Positions 31,399 through 42,495 of a DNA stretch of 64,000 nt are shown here, piece after piece. The translations under genes and the position numbers were made by a program. Origin of the DNA: Corynebacterium sp. CNJ-954 (GTDB lineage: Bacteria > Actinomycetota > Actinomycetes > Mycobacteriales > Mycobacteriaceae). Position 1 is the first letter of the stretch. Each line of letters opens with the position of its first letter. The stretch covers positions 124,001-188,000 of the forward strand of contig NZ_MKKI01000011.1 in assembly GCF_001942345.1 (NCBI RefSeq), in the 5' to 3' direction. The notes under the pieces are model-generated. The model saw only the letters and a list, made by a program, of their open reading frames with translations, was not told where the DNA came from and made no database searches.

Positions 31399-32955
31399 CT
31401 ACTCCACCCCGACCTGCGCCCGGGCACCCAGTCCGGGGACGCGGTAGCAGTGGACCTCCACCGACGGGTGGAGCGACCGGAGTGACTCGACCATGTCGGC
31501 GACAGGATCATCGGAGTCACCGGCGTCCGCGGGGCTTTCGTCCCCGTCACGAAGCCGGTCGTAGAGGACCGTGACGAGTTCTCCCCCGTCAGCGAGCAGA
31601 TCTTCGACGATCGCGTTGAGCGCTCCAGGGCCACCGTCAGTCTCCCTCCACCGCTGTGCGGACACTGCATCGGCCATTTCCTCTGCGTTCTCGTCCAGGT
31701 CGGAGGTGGGACTGTAGACCGCCAGTGCGGCCAGTCCGCCGACGAAGGACTCGGTGTCAACCACCGTCGCCTCTCCCGTCGATGAGGACAGGCGGCCGAA
31801 GAGTTCGGTGGTGTCCTGCCCGTTGGTCAACACAATGCACCCAGTACCCCGGCGCTCGAACTCGGCGATGATCGTCTGGGTGTCGCCGGCCGTGGCGCCG
31901 GCACCCGCGAACATCTCGCGCAGGCCACCCTCCGGAGCCAAAGCCAGGACGGGGGCAGTGCCCCGGGACGGCTCAGGTTCCTTCACTTCCGGCAGGACTT
32001 CCAGGACGAGGTCACTGACCGTACCGGTACGGTAGGCCAGCTCGATCAGGGCACCGCCGTGCACGGTATGCACGTGCACCCGCCACGTCCCGGTGGCCTC
32101 TCCGGGGACGATCACCACGCTGTTCCCCCGCAGATTGAGTTGCTCACGCAGCTCATCGAGCTGACGGTCATCGGCCTGGTAGGTGAACATGACCTCAATC
32201 TCGGCGACCGGAGTCCGTCCCGCGCGGCCTGTGACCTGCACGTCATCGACATCGTCACCAGCCCTGCCAGACCCGTCGTCACCATCGGATGACACCGGTT
32301 CCTTCCCGGACAACGCATCGACCAGGGCGTCCAGGATCACCACCAGCCCTCGTCCGCCGGCATCGACGACTCCGGCGGACGCGAGTTCCGGAAGCTGGGA
32401 CGTGGTCTCGGCAAGCGCCTCCATGGCGGCGTCGCGGGTGGCCCGGACGACGTCGGCGGCGGTGACCGGTTCCTGGGGGTCGGCGGACTCCAGGCTCTTC
32501 GAGGCCTGCTCCGCCGCTGCATGCAGAACCGTGATGATTGTCCCTTCCACGGGGACCGACACTGCCCGCCGGACGAGCTTCTCCGCCCGGTGCAACATTC
32601 CGGGAAGGGCTGTGACCGGTAGTTCATCCCGGCGCGAGGCCGCAGCAGAATCGGCCAGTGCCCGGAGGAACTGGCTCAGCACCAGACCCGAGTTTCCTCG
32701 GGCACCGGTGACTGCCCCGGCCGCCAGGGACCCTGCGATATCAGCGACACTCGTCCGGGTCACGGCAGCGGACCGCGCGTCCCCGTGATCCTGGTGCATA
32801 CGGTTGACCGCCGCCTCCATGGTCGCGGTCATGTTCGACCCGGTGTCTGAATCCGGGATCGGAAAGACATTGAGTTCGTTGATCTCGTCCTTGTGCCGGC
32901 TCAGACCGGCTGCGGCCTGCTCCGCCCAGGAGGCGACGTGCGCTCCTGTCAGCAT
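31399..32955 (-). CDS. DAK2-domain protein, FakA/YloV-like
   Basis: A 518-residue cytoplasmic protein. The N-terminal DhaL (Dak2) domain has INELNVFPIPDSDTGSNM and GAVTGARGNSGLVLSQFL, with the nucleotide/Mg-binding aspartates. A C-terminal DegV-like region follows (SVVIVPGEATGTWRVHVH). The architecture matches FakA-type fatty-acid kinase subunits and the Mycobacterium Rv2974c ortholog. Whether it phosphorylates fatty acids here is inferred from the family. It overlaps the ung 3' end by 7 bp and abuts recG. Confidence 0.9.
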   Translation of the reverse strand: MLTGAHVASWAEQAAAGLSRHKDEINELNVFPIPDSDTGSNMTATMEAAVNRMHQDHGDARSAAVTRTSVADIAGSLAAGAVTGARGNSGLVLSQFLRALADSAAASRRDELPVTALPGMLHRAEKLVRRAVSVPVEGTIITVLHAAAEQASKSLESADPQEPVTAADVVRATRDAAMEALAETTSQLPELASAGVVDAGGRGLVVILDALVDALSGKEPVSSDGDDGSGRAGDDVDDVQVTGRAGRTPVAEIEVMFTYQADDRQLDELREQLNLRGNSVVIVPGEATGTWRVHVHTVHGGALIELAYRTGTVSDLVLEVLPEVKEPEPSRGTAPVLALAPEGGLREMFAGAGATAGDTQTIIAEFERRGTGCIVLTNGQDTTELFGRLSSSTGEATVVDTESFVGGLAALAVYSPTSDLDENAEEMADAVSAQRWRETDGGPGALNAIVEDLLADGGELVTVLYDRLRDGDESPADAGDSDDPVADMVESLRSLHPSVEVHCYRVPGLGARAQVGVE

Positions 32956-33671
32956 GACGCCTCCTCACCGTAGGAACCGCCGTCCCGTTGGCCGGAGAGA
33001 TCCCAGTTGACCGGGGCTGCACCCTGCGCCTCGAGAAGTTCATTGGCTCTGGTGAACGGTCGGGAGCCGAAGAAACCCCGGTACGCCGACAGCGGTGACG
33101 GATGCGGCGACAGGATGCACCGGTCGCGACCGATGACCGCAGCCATGTCCTGAGCCTGTTTACCCCAGAGGATCGCCACCATCGGACGTTGTGCAAGGTG
33201 TTCGACCACCGCCCCGGTGATGCCCTCCCATCCGTGGCCGCGATGACTGTTCGCTGCACCGGCCCGCACGGTGAGCACCCGGTTGAGCAACATGACACCG
33301 GCATCTGTCCACGGCGACAGGTCAGCCGAGCTGGGCCGTGGCAGGCACAGGTCAGACTCGTACTCGGTGTAGATGTTCACCAGTGACTTCGGCAGCGGGC
33401 GGGTCTGCGGTGTCGATGCGAAGGACAGTCCCACCGCATGGCCGGGGGTGGGGTACGGGTCCTGCCCGAGGATCAGGACCCTGGTCTCGGACACAGGGCG
33501 TGACAGTGCCCGGAAGATGTTCTCCGGGGCGGGCTGGACAGGCTCCCCCTCCGCGAGCCTGGCAGCGGTCCACTCTGCCGCGGACTCCACGGACGAGGCG
33601 TCAAGCACGTTGCGCCATGACGCGTGGATCGTCGCGAGGATCCGCCCGGCGACGGTGTCGGATTCAGCCAA
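32949..33671 (-). CDS. ung: Uracil-DNA glycosylase
   Basis: A 240-residue family-1 UDG removing uracil from DNA. The catalytic water-activating motif is GQDPYPTPGHAVGLSF. Other motifs are LLNRVLTVRAGAANSHRGHGW and the minor-groove loop HPSPLSAYRGFFGSRPF. No ATG is available in frame; the TTG at 33671 is chosen because GGAGG lies about 11 nt upstream and it overlaps the thiL stop by 8 bp, giving tight coupling. Confidence 0.95.
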   Translation of the reverse strand: MAESDTVAGRILATIHASWRNVLDASSVESAAEWTAARLAEGEPVQPAPENIFRALSRPVSETRVLILGQDPYPTPGHAVGLSFASTPQTRPLPKSLVNIYTEYESDLCLPRPSSADLSPWTDAGVMLLNRVLTVRAGAANSHRGHGWEGITGAVVEHLAQRPMVAILWGKQAQDMAAVIGRDRCILSPHPSPLSAYRGFFGSRPFTRANELLEAQGAAPVNWDLSGQRDGGSYGEEASC

Positions 33672-34647
33672 GGGAATCCCATCCTCCGGTGTAGATCGGT
33701 GGCTGACCGTCCACGGTGACCGCCGGTGCCTCCCCGGCCTCACGCACGGTTCCGAGCGTCCGGTAGCCGGCCGGCACCTGTTGCGCGGTGGTGCCAATCA
33801 GGGTGTGGTCCTCACCGCCGGTGAGCACCCACTCCCACGGGTCCACTCCGAGCACCTCTCCGGCGTAGTAGAGCTGGGCGTCCGGGGTCAGGGCAGCCCC
33901 GTCCAGGTCCAGGTCGACCTCCGAACGGGTCGCGAGTGTCGTCAGGTCCCGCAGCAGGCCGTCGGAGTTGTCCGTCATCGACGACACACCGGCGGCACGC
34001 GCCACCGAACCTCTCCCGACCACGAGTTCCGGTGCACAGTGCCGTCGCACCAGGTCCTGCAGCACAGCGTTGTCCGGGACGGCGTCCCGCGAGCCGAAGT
34101 AACGCAGGATCGCCTCCCCGGCAGCAGCATGCCCGATCACCCCGCTGGCGATCACCTCATGACCGGGGAGGGCGCCGTCAATGGTCATTGCCGGATCCGG
34201 CCCCGCCAGTACACCGATCGCGGTCAACGACACCACGAGCTGGGTCGAGGAGACCACATCGCCTCCGACGAGCTCCACGGCCCACGGTGCGGCACATTCC
34301 CCGACTCCACGGGCGATCTCGGAGACGATCTCCAGCTCCAGGTCCGCAGGCGCAGCCAAGGACATCAGCACAGCCGTCGGCCGTCCGCCCATCGCCTGGA
34401 TGTCCGCGAAATTCTGGGTCACCGCCTTCGCGCCGACCTCGAACGGGCTCGACCAGTCGAAACGGAAGTGCACGCCCTCCACGAGGACGTCCGTGGTCGC
34501 GAGATGGCGGGAGTTCGGCGGTGCAGGGTCAAGCACCGCCGCGTCATCACCGTTGATCTCACTGGGGGCTGCTTCACGAATCGCCGCGATCGTCGCCGCC
34601 TCGCCCGCCTGCGCCACGGTGAGCTTCCCTGGTGCCTTTCCCGTCAT
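33664..34647 (-). CDS. thiL: Thiamine-monophosphate kinase
   Basis: A 327-residue enzyme making thiamine diphosphate from thiamine monophosphate. It has the AIR-synthase-like motifs NGDDAAVLDPAP, TTDVLVEGVHFRFDW (substrate and Mg binding) and FADIQAMGGRPTAVLMSL. The ATG at 34647 follows GAGGAG. The ung start overlaps its stop. It is divergent from the DUF3515 gene, across about 100 bp that must hold both promoters. Confidence 0.96.
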   Translation of the reverse strand: MTGKAPGKLTVAQAGEAATIAAIREAAPSEINGDDAAVLDPAPPNSRHLATTDVLVEGVHFRFDWSSPFEVGAKAVTQNFADIQAMGGRPTAVLMSLAAPADLELEIVSEIARGVGECAAPWAVELVGGDVVSSTQLVVSLTAIGVLAGPDPAMTIDGALPGHEVIASGVIGHAAAGEAILRYFGSRDAVPDNAVLQDLVRRHCAPELVVGRGSVARAAGVSSMTDNSDGLLRDLTTLATRSEVDLDLDGAALTPDAQLYYAGEVLGVDPWEWVLTGGEDHTLIGTTAQQVPAGYRTLGTVREAGEAPAVTVDGQPPIYTGGWDSLG

Positions 34648-34750
34648 CGGTCTCCTCGAATCGTCACGCACCGTGCCTGGCCGACAGCGAGCGGGTCCAC
34701 TTCACCCCGGGGATCGGGACTTTCGCCCCGGGGGCCGTAGAATCATCCGC

Positions 34751-35743
34751 ATGTCTTCACGGTCTAAGGTCACCGATCAGGGTAGCAGCACCGACGGACA
34801 AGGAATCGTCCGACGCAGGGGAGCCGTCCTGGCACTGTTGATCGCGGTAGTGTTCGTCGTCTTCGTTCTTGTCGGGGCGAAGATCCTGGTGGACCGCAGC
34901 GTCTACACCCCGGTGGCCATGGGACCGGTGGATGCACCGGACGCCGACACGTCCGTCTGCACCGACATCACCGACGATCTACCTGACCGTCTCGGGGACT
35001 ACCGGGACGTCGGCGTGGCCGACCCCGCGCCGGACGGAACCGCCGGCTACCGGGACAGCGGCGGTACAGAACTCTCCCTGCGGTGCGGCGTCAACGCCCC
35101 CGCCCAGTACACCCTGCTGAGTTCGGTCGAGGACAATGGTGGCGAACAGTGGTTGCAGGTCGCCGATGCAACACCGGGGTCCGAACTGACCACGTGGTAC
35201 TCCGTCGGGCACTCCCCCGTCGTCGCCGTCACCACCGACGGCCGGATCACCGCCAGTGACCTGAGTGACCTGGGCGAGGTCATCGCCCGTCACGGCGACA
35301 GCGACAACGCCCCCACGCCTGGAGATGTCCCCCTGGCCGACCAGCCCGCCGCGCACAGCCCCGACTGCTCGGCACTGGAAGACGCACTGCCGGACGCTCT
35401 CGGCGACTACCGCCGCCTTGACCCGGACACGATGGATCCGGAGACCGCCGACGCAGTCGACGGCTCTCTGGTCTGGGTCGCCGAGGGCCGTGAACCGGTC
35501 GTCCTACGGTGCGGTGCGGAACTTCCGGACAGCTACGAGGCCGGCGCACAGCTGACCCAGATCGACGAGGTCCCCTGGTTCCAGGACACCGCCCTGGCGG
35601 AAGGGTCGACCGCAGGAGTCTGGTACGCGCTGGGATACGCCGACACGGTGGCGATGTCCCTGCCACTGGACGCGGGGAACAGCGTGCTCACCGCTGTCTC
35701 CGAGGCCATCGACGACAATCTGGAGCGCACCGCCGAACAGTAG
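34751..35743 (+). CDS. Membrane-anchored protein with two tandem DUF3515 domains
   Basis: A 330-residue protein with a cytoplasmic N-terminus, one membrane helix (about residues 24-45, AVLALLIAVVFVVFVLVGAK) and an extracytoplasmic part. That part holds two homologous units: residues 70-185 (LPDRLGDYRD, ELSLRCGVNAP, TWYSVGHSPVVAV) and 210-325 (LPDALGDYRR, PVVLRCGAELP, VWYALGYADTVAM). DUF3515 is usually single, about 180 residues, in the mycobacterial counterpart between thiL and ddl. Each unit has two cysteines, suggesting one disulfide each. Function unknown; envelope location inferred. Confidence 0.85.
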   Translation: MSSRSKVTDQGSSTDGQGIVRRRGAVLALLIAVVFVVFVLVGAKILVDRSVYTPVAMGPVDAPDADTSVCTDITDDLPDRLGDYRDVGVADPAPDGTAGYRDSGGTELSLRCGVNAPAQYTLLSSVEDNGGEQWLQVADATPGSELTTWYSVGHSPVVAVTTDGRITASDLSDLGEVIARHGDSDNAPTPGDVPLADQPAAHSPDCSALEDALPDALGDYRRLDPDTMDPETADAVDGSLVWVAEGREPVVLRCGAELPDSYEAGAQLTQIDEVPWFQDTALAEGSTAGVWYALGYADTVAMSLPLDAGNSVLTAVSEAIDDNLERTAEQ

Positions 35744-35790
35744 ACGGGGCCCGGGTCCGGCGGCGTCATCGGCGACGGTACGCGCCGTCG

Positions 35791-36929
35791 TTACGTCGCC
35801 AGCGCCTGAGCGATCAGGATGTCCAGCAGGTCGGGGTAGTCCACGCCACTGGCGGCGAACATCTTCGGGTACATGCTGATCGGGGTGAAGCCGGGCATGG
35901 TGTTCGGCTCGTTGAGGACCGGCCCCTCAGCTGTCACGAAGAAGTCGACCCGTGCCAGGCCGGAGCAGCCCAATGCCCGGAAAGTCTCCACGGCGAGACG
36001 ACGGACCTCGGCGACCTGGTCGTCCGGCAGTGGCGCCGGGATCTCGTAGGTGATGATGTCGTCCAGGTATTTCGTGTCGAAACCGTAGAACCCCTCAGGC
36101 CCGTCCTCGGTGCCCATCAGCATCGAGGGGTAGGACGCCTGGATCGTCCCGTCCGGGTACTGCAGCACGCCGCACTCGACTTCCGGGCCCTGCAGCATAG
36201 ATTCGACCAGGACCTTGCTGTCTGCGGCCAGGGCGGTCTCCAGGGCGGCTGGGAAATCCTCCCAGTCACTGACCTTCGAGATCCCGATCGACGACCCACC
36301 CCGCGCCGGTTTGACGAACACCGGCAGTCCCAACGATTCCTTCTCGTGGTCTGTGAGGATCCGGCGTTCAGTGACGATCACCTCTCGCCCACCGGAATTC
36401 CGGCATGCCGGGCGACGGCCTTGGTGTACTGCTTGTCCATGCACGTCGCTGAGGCGAAGACACCGTTGCCCACGTAGGGGACGTTCGCCAGCTCCAGCAA
36501 CCCCTGGACGGTGCCGTCCTCACCGTTGACGCCGTGCAGGACGGGGAAGACGACGTCGACCTCGGCGTACAGGGAACCGTCACCGAAACGTAGCTGAGCA
36601 CCACGCGTCCCTCCGAGGTCGAAGGTGACGGCACGCCCCCGGGAGACTTCCGGGAGCTCACGGCCGTGGGCACGCAGCTGTTCCACGTCGGTGGTCCCCT
36701 TCACCCAGACCCCGTCGCGGGTGATGCCCACCGGCACGATGGTGTAGCGCTCAGGATCCAGGTGGGCCATCACCGCACCGGCGGAGATGCAGGACACGCT
36801 GTGTTCGGTGTTCTGACCTCCGTAGAGCACCGCCACAGTGGTACGGGTGTGTCCTGCGGAGGTGTCGCCGGCCGGGGTCGCGGGGGTATTCACGGGGAGA
36901 TTCACGGGGACCAAGTGTAGCGGTCGCAC
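35791..36929 (-). pseudogene. ddl: D-alanine-D-alanine ligase, frameshifted
   Basis: Ddl makes the D-Ala-D-Ala dipeptide of peptidoglycan. The N-terminal half (to 36378) has TTVAVLYGGQNTEHSVSCIS and FPVLHGVNGEDGTVQGLLEL. The C-terminal ATP-grasp half (to 35791) has LPVFVKPARGGSSIGISKV and VLNEPNTMPGFTPISMYP. The frames change near 36387-36391, where one G appears to be missing from a G-run: restoring it gives AGIPVGREVIVTERR. Ddl is normally essential, so sequencing error is likely. The start is uncertain; several GTG codons lie between 36929 and 36890. gpsA ends 12 bp upstream. Confidence 0.85.
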
Positions 36930-36941
36930 CCGGATCCCGGG

Positions 36942-37979
36942 TCACTCGGCTTTCTTGGTACGGCCCATCAGGGCCCGGATCGCGGTCTGCACGTCCCCAC
37001 CGTGGTGGCACACCCTGACAACCTCGCGCGTGATCGGCATCTCCACGCCGTGTGCCTCCGCCAGCTCGGCGACGGACATGCTCGAGATCACGCCCTCGGC
37101 GACCTGCCCCTTGGTCGCACCACTGGCCTGCTCCAGAGACTCGCCCATACCGAGACGCTCACCGAAGGTGCGGTTACGTGACAGCGGCGAGTTACACGTC
37201 GCCACCAGGTCTCCCATACCCGCCAGTCCCGCCATGGAACGTTCCTGTCCGCCGAGCGCCACGGTCAGCCGGGTGATCTCCGTGAGTCCGCGGGTGATCA
37301 CCGTGGCAATGGTGTTATGGCCCATCCCCATCCCTGCGGCCATGCCGCAGGCCAGGGCGATGACGTTCTTGCAGGTTCCACCGACCTCGCAGCCGATGAC
37401 GTCGTCGTTGGTGTACGGACGGAAGTAGTCGGTGGCCAACGCGGACTGCACCAGCCGTGCACGACGGTCGTCGGTGCAGGCGACCACACTCGCCGCAGGC
37501 TGCTGCTGGGCGACCTCGACAGCCAGGTTGGGCCCCGACAGCACCGCAACACGACCAGGGTCAACCTCGGCCACCTCCGCGATGACCTCGCTCATGCGTC
37601 TACCTGTCGAGTGTTCGATGCCTTTCGCGAGACTCACCAGGGTAGCGTCCGCCGGGATGAGGTCGCGCCACTGCTCCAGGTTCTCCCGCAGGGACTGTGA
37701 CGGAACGCCGAGAAAGACGACGTCGACGCCGTCGAGCGCCGCGGCGGGATCCGTCGTGGCGGTGACCGACGGCGGCAGGACGGTCCCCGGCAGGTAGGTC
37801 GAGTTCCGGTGCTCGTCGTTGATCTCCGCGGCGATCTCCGCCCGCCGAGCCCACAATGTCACCGACGGGCTGGCCGCGGACCCTGTCGGCGCCGGGCGCA
37901 CCCCGATCTCGGTGTCGGCACAGACCTTGGCCACCGTCGTCCCCCAGGAGCCCGACCCCATCACCGCTACCCGAACCAT
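36942..37979 (-). CDS. gpsA: NAD(P)-dependent glycerol-3-phosphate dehydrogenase
   Basis: A 345-residue enzyme making sn-glycerol-3-phosphate for phospholipids. The Rossmann motif is [16 protein letters not shown]. Substrate-binding features are [15 protein letters not shown], and [18 protein letters not shown] with the catalytic lysine, followed by [12 protein letters not shown]. The ATG at 37979 follows GAGGAG. It is co-oriented with ddl, 12 bp away, as in mycobacteria. Confidence 0.96.
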   Translation of the reverse strand: MVRVAVMGSGSWGTTVAKVCADTEIGVRPAPTGSAASPSVTLWARRAEIAAEINDEHRNSTYLPGTVLPPSVTATTDPAAALDGVDVVFLGVPSQSLRENLEQWRDLIPADATLVSLAKGIEHSTGRRMSEVIAEVAEVDPGRVAVLSGPNLAVEVAQQQPAASVVACTDDRRARLVQSALATDYFRPYTNDDVIGCEVGGTCKNVIALACGMAAGMGMGHNTIATVITRGLTEITRLTVALGGQERSMAGLAGMGDLVATCNSPLSRNRTFGERLGMGESLEQASGATKGQVAEGVISSMSVAELAEAHGVEMPITREVVRVCHHGGDVQTAIRALMGRTKKAE

Positions 37980-38082
37980 TCTTGTGCGCTCCTCTGTCTC
38001 GTCTATTACGTTCTCCGCGACCATCACCGCTACGCTGGTGGACGGAAAAAGTTCCGGCACTTCTGCTCCCCAACATTGAACC

Positions 38083-39231
38083 ATGACGCACCCGGTCCGT
38101 GGTGACGGCTCGACCGGACCGGTGTGCTCGGGAAGGCGTCCCCCCTTGATCAGCCACACCGGCACCGGAGACCTGTCAACCTCCCTGGCATCGAGAAACC
38201 TCGACAAGGAGACGTCCAATCAGACCACCGGGACGGGGGACGCCCCGGTCGGCCACGTCGCCCGGATCGGCAGCGCACCTGCCGATGAGTTCGAGCGTCC
38301 CGTCTTCGCCGCCGGCGCCGTCCTGTGGCGCCGCACGAGGCCCGCCGGGCCCGGCACCCCCGAAACCGCCGGCAACGGTGACGACGGCGACGCGATAGAG
38401 ATCGCCGTGATCCACCGCCCCCACTACGACGACTGGTCCCTGCCGAAAGGCAAGGTCGATCCCGGGGAGAACATGATCGCCACCGCCACCCGGGAGATCG
38501 CCGAGGAAACCGGGTACACCCCCACCCTGGGATGGTTGCTCGGTTACATCCACTACCCGCTCGGCAGCAAGACCAAGGTCGTCTATTACTGGACCGCCGA
38601 GGTCACCGACGGCCGTTTCCAGGACAACAACGAGGTCGACGAGTTGTGCTGGCTGTCCCCCGATGACGCCAAAGCGAAGGTCAGTTACGACGCTGACCGG
38701 GACGTCATCACAGCCGCCGAGGAGGTGCTCTCCCTCGGGTGCACCCGGCGGGTGCTTTACGTGCGTCACGCCAAGGCGATGTCCCGGGACAACTGGGAAG
38801 AGGACGATGCTCTCCGTCCCCTGACGAAGAAGGGACACCGCCAGGCCACCGCCCTTCCCACGGTGCTGGAGGGGTACCAGCCGAAGTCTGTGTTCACCGC
38901 CGTGCCCGAACGGTGCCGTGCCACGGTGGAACCGACGGCGGACCAGCTCGGCCTCGACATCGAGACCGACGTCAACCTCGGCGATGCCGCGCTGCAACAC
39001 TCCGCCCGTACCGTCATGGAGGCGCTGGTCCAGGCCAGCTCCGCGCCGGTGAGCGTGGTGTGTTCCCAGGGGGAGATCATTCCCACCGTCGTCGCCGGTC
39101 TGGCGGAGGACGCCGGCTTCGAGATCGAGGATCTGCGCACGAAGAAGGGCAGTGTGTGGGTCCTGCACTTCGGAGCAGACGACACATTGCTCGGTGCAGA
39201 CTACCTGGCCTCACCACTGCCGGTGCGGTAG
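38083..39231 (+). CDS. MutT1-like NUDIX hydrolase fused to a histidine phosphatase
   Basis: A protein of up to 382 residues with two catalytic domains. The NUDIX box is [20 protein letters not shown] within the first domain (residues about 75-210). The second domain begins [14 protein letters not shown] and has the phosphohistidine fold. The combination matches mycobacterial MutT1, which degrades 8-oxo-(d)GTP and diadenosine polyphosphates. The first 60-70 residues lack similarity, and no ribosome-binding site precedes the ATG at 38083; a TTG at about 38147 after GGAAGG is an alternative start. Divergent from gpsA. Confidence 0.88.
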   Translation: MTHPVRGDGSTGPVCSGRRPPLISHTGTGDLSTSLASRNLDKETSNQTTGTGDAPVGHVARIGSAPADEFERPVFAAGAVLWRRTRPAGPGTPETAGNGDDGDAIEIAVIHRPHYDDWSLPKGKVDPGENMIATATREIAEETGYTPTLGWLLGYIHYPLGSKTKVVYYWTAEVTDGRFQDNNEVDELCWLSPDDAKAKVSYDADRDVITAAEEVLSLGCTRRVLYVRHAKAMSRDNWEEDDALRPLTKKGHRQATALPTVLEGYQPKSVFTAVPERCRATVEPTADQLGLDIETDVNLGDAALQHSARTVMEALVQASSAPVSVVCSQGEIIPTVVAGLAEDAGFEIEDLRTKKGSVWVLHFGADDTLLGADYLASPLPVR

Positions 39232-39271
39232 CGCCTCCAGCTTCCCGGGCTTCTCAGCCATGTCAGTCGGC

Positions 39272-40149
39272 TCAGCCGTCGGTCAGAACCGGCTCCCACC
39301 TCACCCCGAAGCGGTCCAGGCCTGCACCGTCGAGGCCGAGTTCACGTCGTAGCATCTCCGCCTGCACGGGAGTGTCGCAGTCGACCCGGAATGTCACGGC
39401 GTCGGTGAAGGTGAAGGGTTGCTCCGCACCGGAGTCCATCGCTGACACCCAGACGCCTGCCAGTTGGGCGTCACTGAACATCACCGATCCGGCGACAGCG
39501 GCCCGGTGTCGTCAGTGTAGGTGACCAGTGCCCCCGGACGGGACCGTCCGGAGGTGTCACCGTCGAATACCTCGCCGAAGACCCGCGTCCAGGTCTCCAC
39601 CGCCTCGCCCGCCTGGCTCTGTGCCGCGCCACAGAACAGGAAAGACGGGATCAGGGCCGGGCGGGGTGCACCGGCGGGATCGGTGAGCATGAGTTGCCAG
39701 CTCATCCCGAACTGGTCCTGCACCCACCCGTAGCGGGCGCTGAACGGGTACTCCCCCAGCGGCATCAGCACCGTCGCCCCGTCGGCGACAAGACCTTCCC
39801 AGACTGTCTCCAGGACTGCCCGGGCCCGGGCCGAGGCGGCACGACGATCATCCTCGCTGCCGTCCGCGGACCAGCCGAAGAACAACGGGTCCATATTCAC
39901 CAGGAAGTTCGTCGCCGGTGTGACCGGTGCCCCGTCGCGGCTGTCAGCGGCATCGGTGAGGTGGAGTCGGAGCCCCGCAACGGCGAGCTCCACACCACCG
40001 TCGGTCCCCACCACCCCGGCCGCGCCGAGCTCCAGGCCCGCCTCCTCGAAGGGGCGGAAGACGTCGGTGTAGAAGCGGGCGGCACCGACCACGCCGTGGT
40101 CCCCCGCCTGCAGGCGTATGCGCGGAATGATGTGCTGGTGACGTTCCAT
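39272..40149 (-). pseudogene. PhnB-like glyoxalase/VOC protein, frameshifted
   Basis: Two frames reconstruct a PhnB-type (VOC) protein. The first (ATG at 40149) starts MERHQHIIPRIRLQAGDHG and contains RYGWVQDQFGMSWQLML and FLFCGAAQSQAGEA. It stops at 39481. The adjoining frame gives AVAGSVMFSDAQLAG, then FTFTDAVTFRVDCDT, the expected second half. One C seems to be missing near 39501 (GGGCC before GCT). Members of this family have unknown substrates. Either a sequencing slip or a pseudogene. Confidence 0.75.
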
Positions 40150-40315
40150 ACTCCCTGAGCCTACGTCACTTTCGGTGGCGATATAACCTGGACGGCAGGG
40201 GCCGCAGAGGTGGCAGCGGAATTGGCCCGACGGCCGAGCCGCAGGTCGGATCTCCGACGGAAACCGACGCTTACCCCTGCCAGTCGGCCGAGTCCTCTGC
40301 CGCGGGCCCTACCTG

Positions 40316-40903
40316 CTACCTGATGACGGGTTTGAAGGACGGCCTGGTCGACTCGTAGTCGGAGATCGCCGTCTCGTCCTGCAGAGTGATGCCGATGTCG
40401 TCGAGGCCGTTGAGCAGACGCCACCGGGTGTCGTCGTCCACCTCGAAGGCGAAGACATACTCGCCCAGGGTGGCGGTGCGTGCCTCGAGATCAACGGTCA
40501 TCTCCACACCGGGCTGCTGTTCGATCAGTTTCCAGATCAGTTCGATGTCCTCTGGGGTCATCGTGGCAGCGAGCAGGCCGTTCTTGGCGGTGTTGCCCCG
40601 GAAGATGTCACCGAAGCGCGGGGAAAAGACGACACGGAACCCGTAGTCCAGCAGCGCCCACACAGCATGCTCACGGGACGAGCCGGTGCCGAAGTCGGGT
40701 CCCGCGACCAGTACCGTCGAGTCGGCGAAGGGCTCCTGGTTGAGCACGAACTCGGGGTCGCGCCGCCAGGACTTGAACAGGCCCGATTCATATCCGGTCT
40801 TCGTGACCAGCTTGAGGTACTCGGCGGGCACGATCTGGTCGGTGTCCACGTTCGACCGGCGCAGCGGGCAGGCGACACCGGTGTGTGTGCTGAACTTCTC
40901 CAT
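40316..40903 (-). CDS. leuD: 3-isopropylmalate dehydratase small subunit
   Basis: A 195-residue swivelling-domain subunit that completes the isopropylmalate isomerase active site with LeuC. Motifs are [19 protein letters not shown] and [20 protein letters not shown]. It begins 5 bp after the leuC stop, so the two are co-translated. A 166-bp gap without a recognisable gene follows its stop. Confidence 0.97.
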   Translation of the reverse strand: MEKFSTHTGVACPLRRSNVDTDQIVPAEYLKLVTKTGYESGLFKSWRRDPEFVLNQEPFADSTVLVAGPDFGTGSSREHAVWALLDYGFRVVFSPRFGDIFRGNTAKNGLLAATMTPEDIELIWKLIEQQPGVEMTVDLEARTATLGEYVFAFEVDDDTRWRLLNGLDDIGITLQDETAISDYESTRPSFKPVIR

Positions 40904-40908
40904 GGTGC

Positions 40909-42399
40909 TCAGGCTCCCTTCTCGACGCTGAGGGCGGGCAGATCGGACGGGCTGGCGAGGTGTCCCAGGACCGCGGTCGCCGCAGCGACGGGTGGTGAGA
41001 CCAGGTGGGTGCGTCCCCCCTTACCCTGGCGGCCCTCGAAGTTGCGGTTCGATGTCGATGCCGCCCGCTCCCCAGGGGCGAGCTGGTCAGGGTTCATACC
41101 CAGGCACATCGAACACCCCGCCGTACGCCACTCCGCGCCGGCGTCGAGGAAGACCTTGTCGAGTCCCTCAGATTCCGCCTGGGTCTTGACCGAGGTGGAT
41201 GACGGCACCACCATCATGTGCACCGACGAGGCGACGGTGCGGCCACGCAGCACCTCGGCGGCGGCCCGCAGGTCCTCGATCCTGCTGTTGGTGCACGATC
41301 CGAGGAAGACGGTGTCGATGCCGATCTCGCGCAGGGGCGTGCCCTGCTCCAGACCCATGTATTCCAGCGCGGCCTCCGCCGAGATCCGGGCGGTCTCATC
41401 GGTGATGTCCTCCAGGTACGGGACAGCGCCGTCCAACGGCAGCCCCTGGCCCGGGTTGGTGCCCCAGGTGACGAAGGGGGTCAGTGCAGACCCGTCGATC
41501 TCGACGACGGTGTCGTAGGTCGCGCCCTCGTCGGTCTGCAGGGAGCGCCAGTACTCGACCGCCTCGTCCCAGTCCTGGCCGGTCGGCGCGTACCTGCGAC
41601 CTTTGAGGTAGTCGAAGGTCACGTCGTCCGGGGCAATCATCCCGGCCCGTGCGCCTGCCTCGATGCTCATGTTGCAGATCGTCAGGCGACCTTCCATGGA
41701 CAGCTTGCGGATGGCTTCACCGCGGTACTCGATGATGTGTCCCTGCGCTCCACCGGTACCGATCTTCGCGATGATGGCGAGGATCAGGTCCTTGGCCGTG
41801 ACGCCGGGCTGCAGTTCACCGCTGACCTCGATCGCCATGGTCTTGAACGGTGCCAGCGGCAGGGTCTGGGTCGCCAGCACATGTTCGACTTCGCTGGTGC
41901 CGATCCCCATGCCGATGGAGCCGAAAGCCCCGTGGGTCGAGGTGTGCGAGTCGCCGCAGACGATGGTCATCCCGGGCTGGCTCGCGCCGAGCTGCGGGCC
42001 GACGGTGTGGACGATGCCCTGGTCGCCGTCGCCCATGGAGTGCAGGACGACTCCGTACTCCTCGCAGTTCTTGCGCAAGGTCTCGACCTGCAGCCGTGAG
42101 ACCTTGTCCTCGATCTCCAGGAGGTTTCCCGAGTGAACACCCAGGGTCGGGACATTGTGATCCTCGGTGCCCAGGGTCAGGTCGGGACGACGCAACGGCC
42201 GGTTGTTCTGCCGCAGTCCGTCGAATGCCTGTGGGCTGGTGACTTCGTGGATCAGGTGGAGGTCGATGTACAGCAGGTCCCGCCCGCCGTTCTCCCCTCT
42301 GGTCACGACATGGGAGTCCCACACCTTCTGCGCGAGAGTGCGCGGAGGCGCGGTGGTGGTCTTGTCGTCTGGTTGCGTCTGCCGGGTCACAGCATTCAC
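40909..42399 (-). CDS. leuC: 3-isopropylmalate dehydratase large subunit
   Basis: A 496-residue aconitase-family enzyme isomerising 2- to 3-isopropylmalate in leucine synthesis. It has [19 protein letters not shown], and the 4Fe-4S cysteines in [12 protein letters not shown] and [12 protein letters not shown]. The start is the GTG at 42399, preceded by GAGGAGAG; a longer frame upstream is GA-rich and lacks similarity. Divergent from ltbR across a 133-bp region carrying repeated TGGAA half-sites, so LtbR control is likely. Confidence 0.97.
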   Translation of the reverse strand: MNAVTRQTQPDDKTTTAPPRTLAQKVWDSHVVTRGENGGRDLLYIDLHLIHEVTSPQAFDGLRQNNRPLRRPDLTLGTEDHNVPTLGVHSGNLLEIEDKVSRLQVETLRKNCEEYGVVLHSMGDGDQGIVHTVGPQLGASQPGMTIVCGDSHTSTHGAFGSIGMGIGTSEVEHVLATQTLPLAPFKTMAIEVSGELQPGVTAKDLILAIIAKIGTGGAQGHIIEYRGEAIRKLSMEGRLTICNMSIEAGARAGMIAPDDVTFDYLKGRRYAPTGQDWDEAVEYWRSLQTDEGATYDTVVEIDGSALTPFVTWGTNPGQGLPLDGAVPYLEDITDETARISAEAALEYMGLEQGTPLREIGIDTVFLGSCTNSRIEDLRAAAEVLRGRTVASSVHMMVVPSSTSVKTQAESEGLDKVFLDAGAEWRTAGCSMCLGMNPDQLAPGERAASTSNRNFEGRQGKGGRTHLVSPPVAAATAVLGHLASPSDLPALSVEKGA

Positions 42400-42495
42400 A
42401 GTTCTCTCCTCGGTCTCCACTTTCTCCACTGTCTCTTCAGCCTCTTCAGCCTTCCGGAGAATCCGGCGGTGCCCGCTCGTCACTGCGTGGCAGCC

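Noticed and set aside
40150-40315. Small gene or terminator between leuD and the PhnB-like gene
   Set aside because: Several GC-rich partial inverted repeats occur, but none gives a clean stem with a T-run, and no reading frame has a start with a ribosome-binding site.
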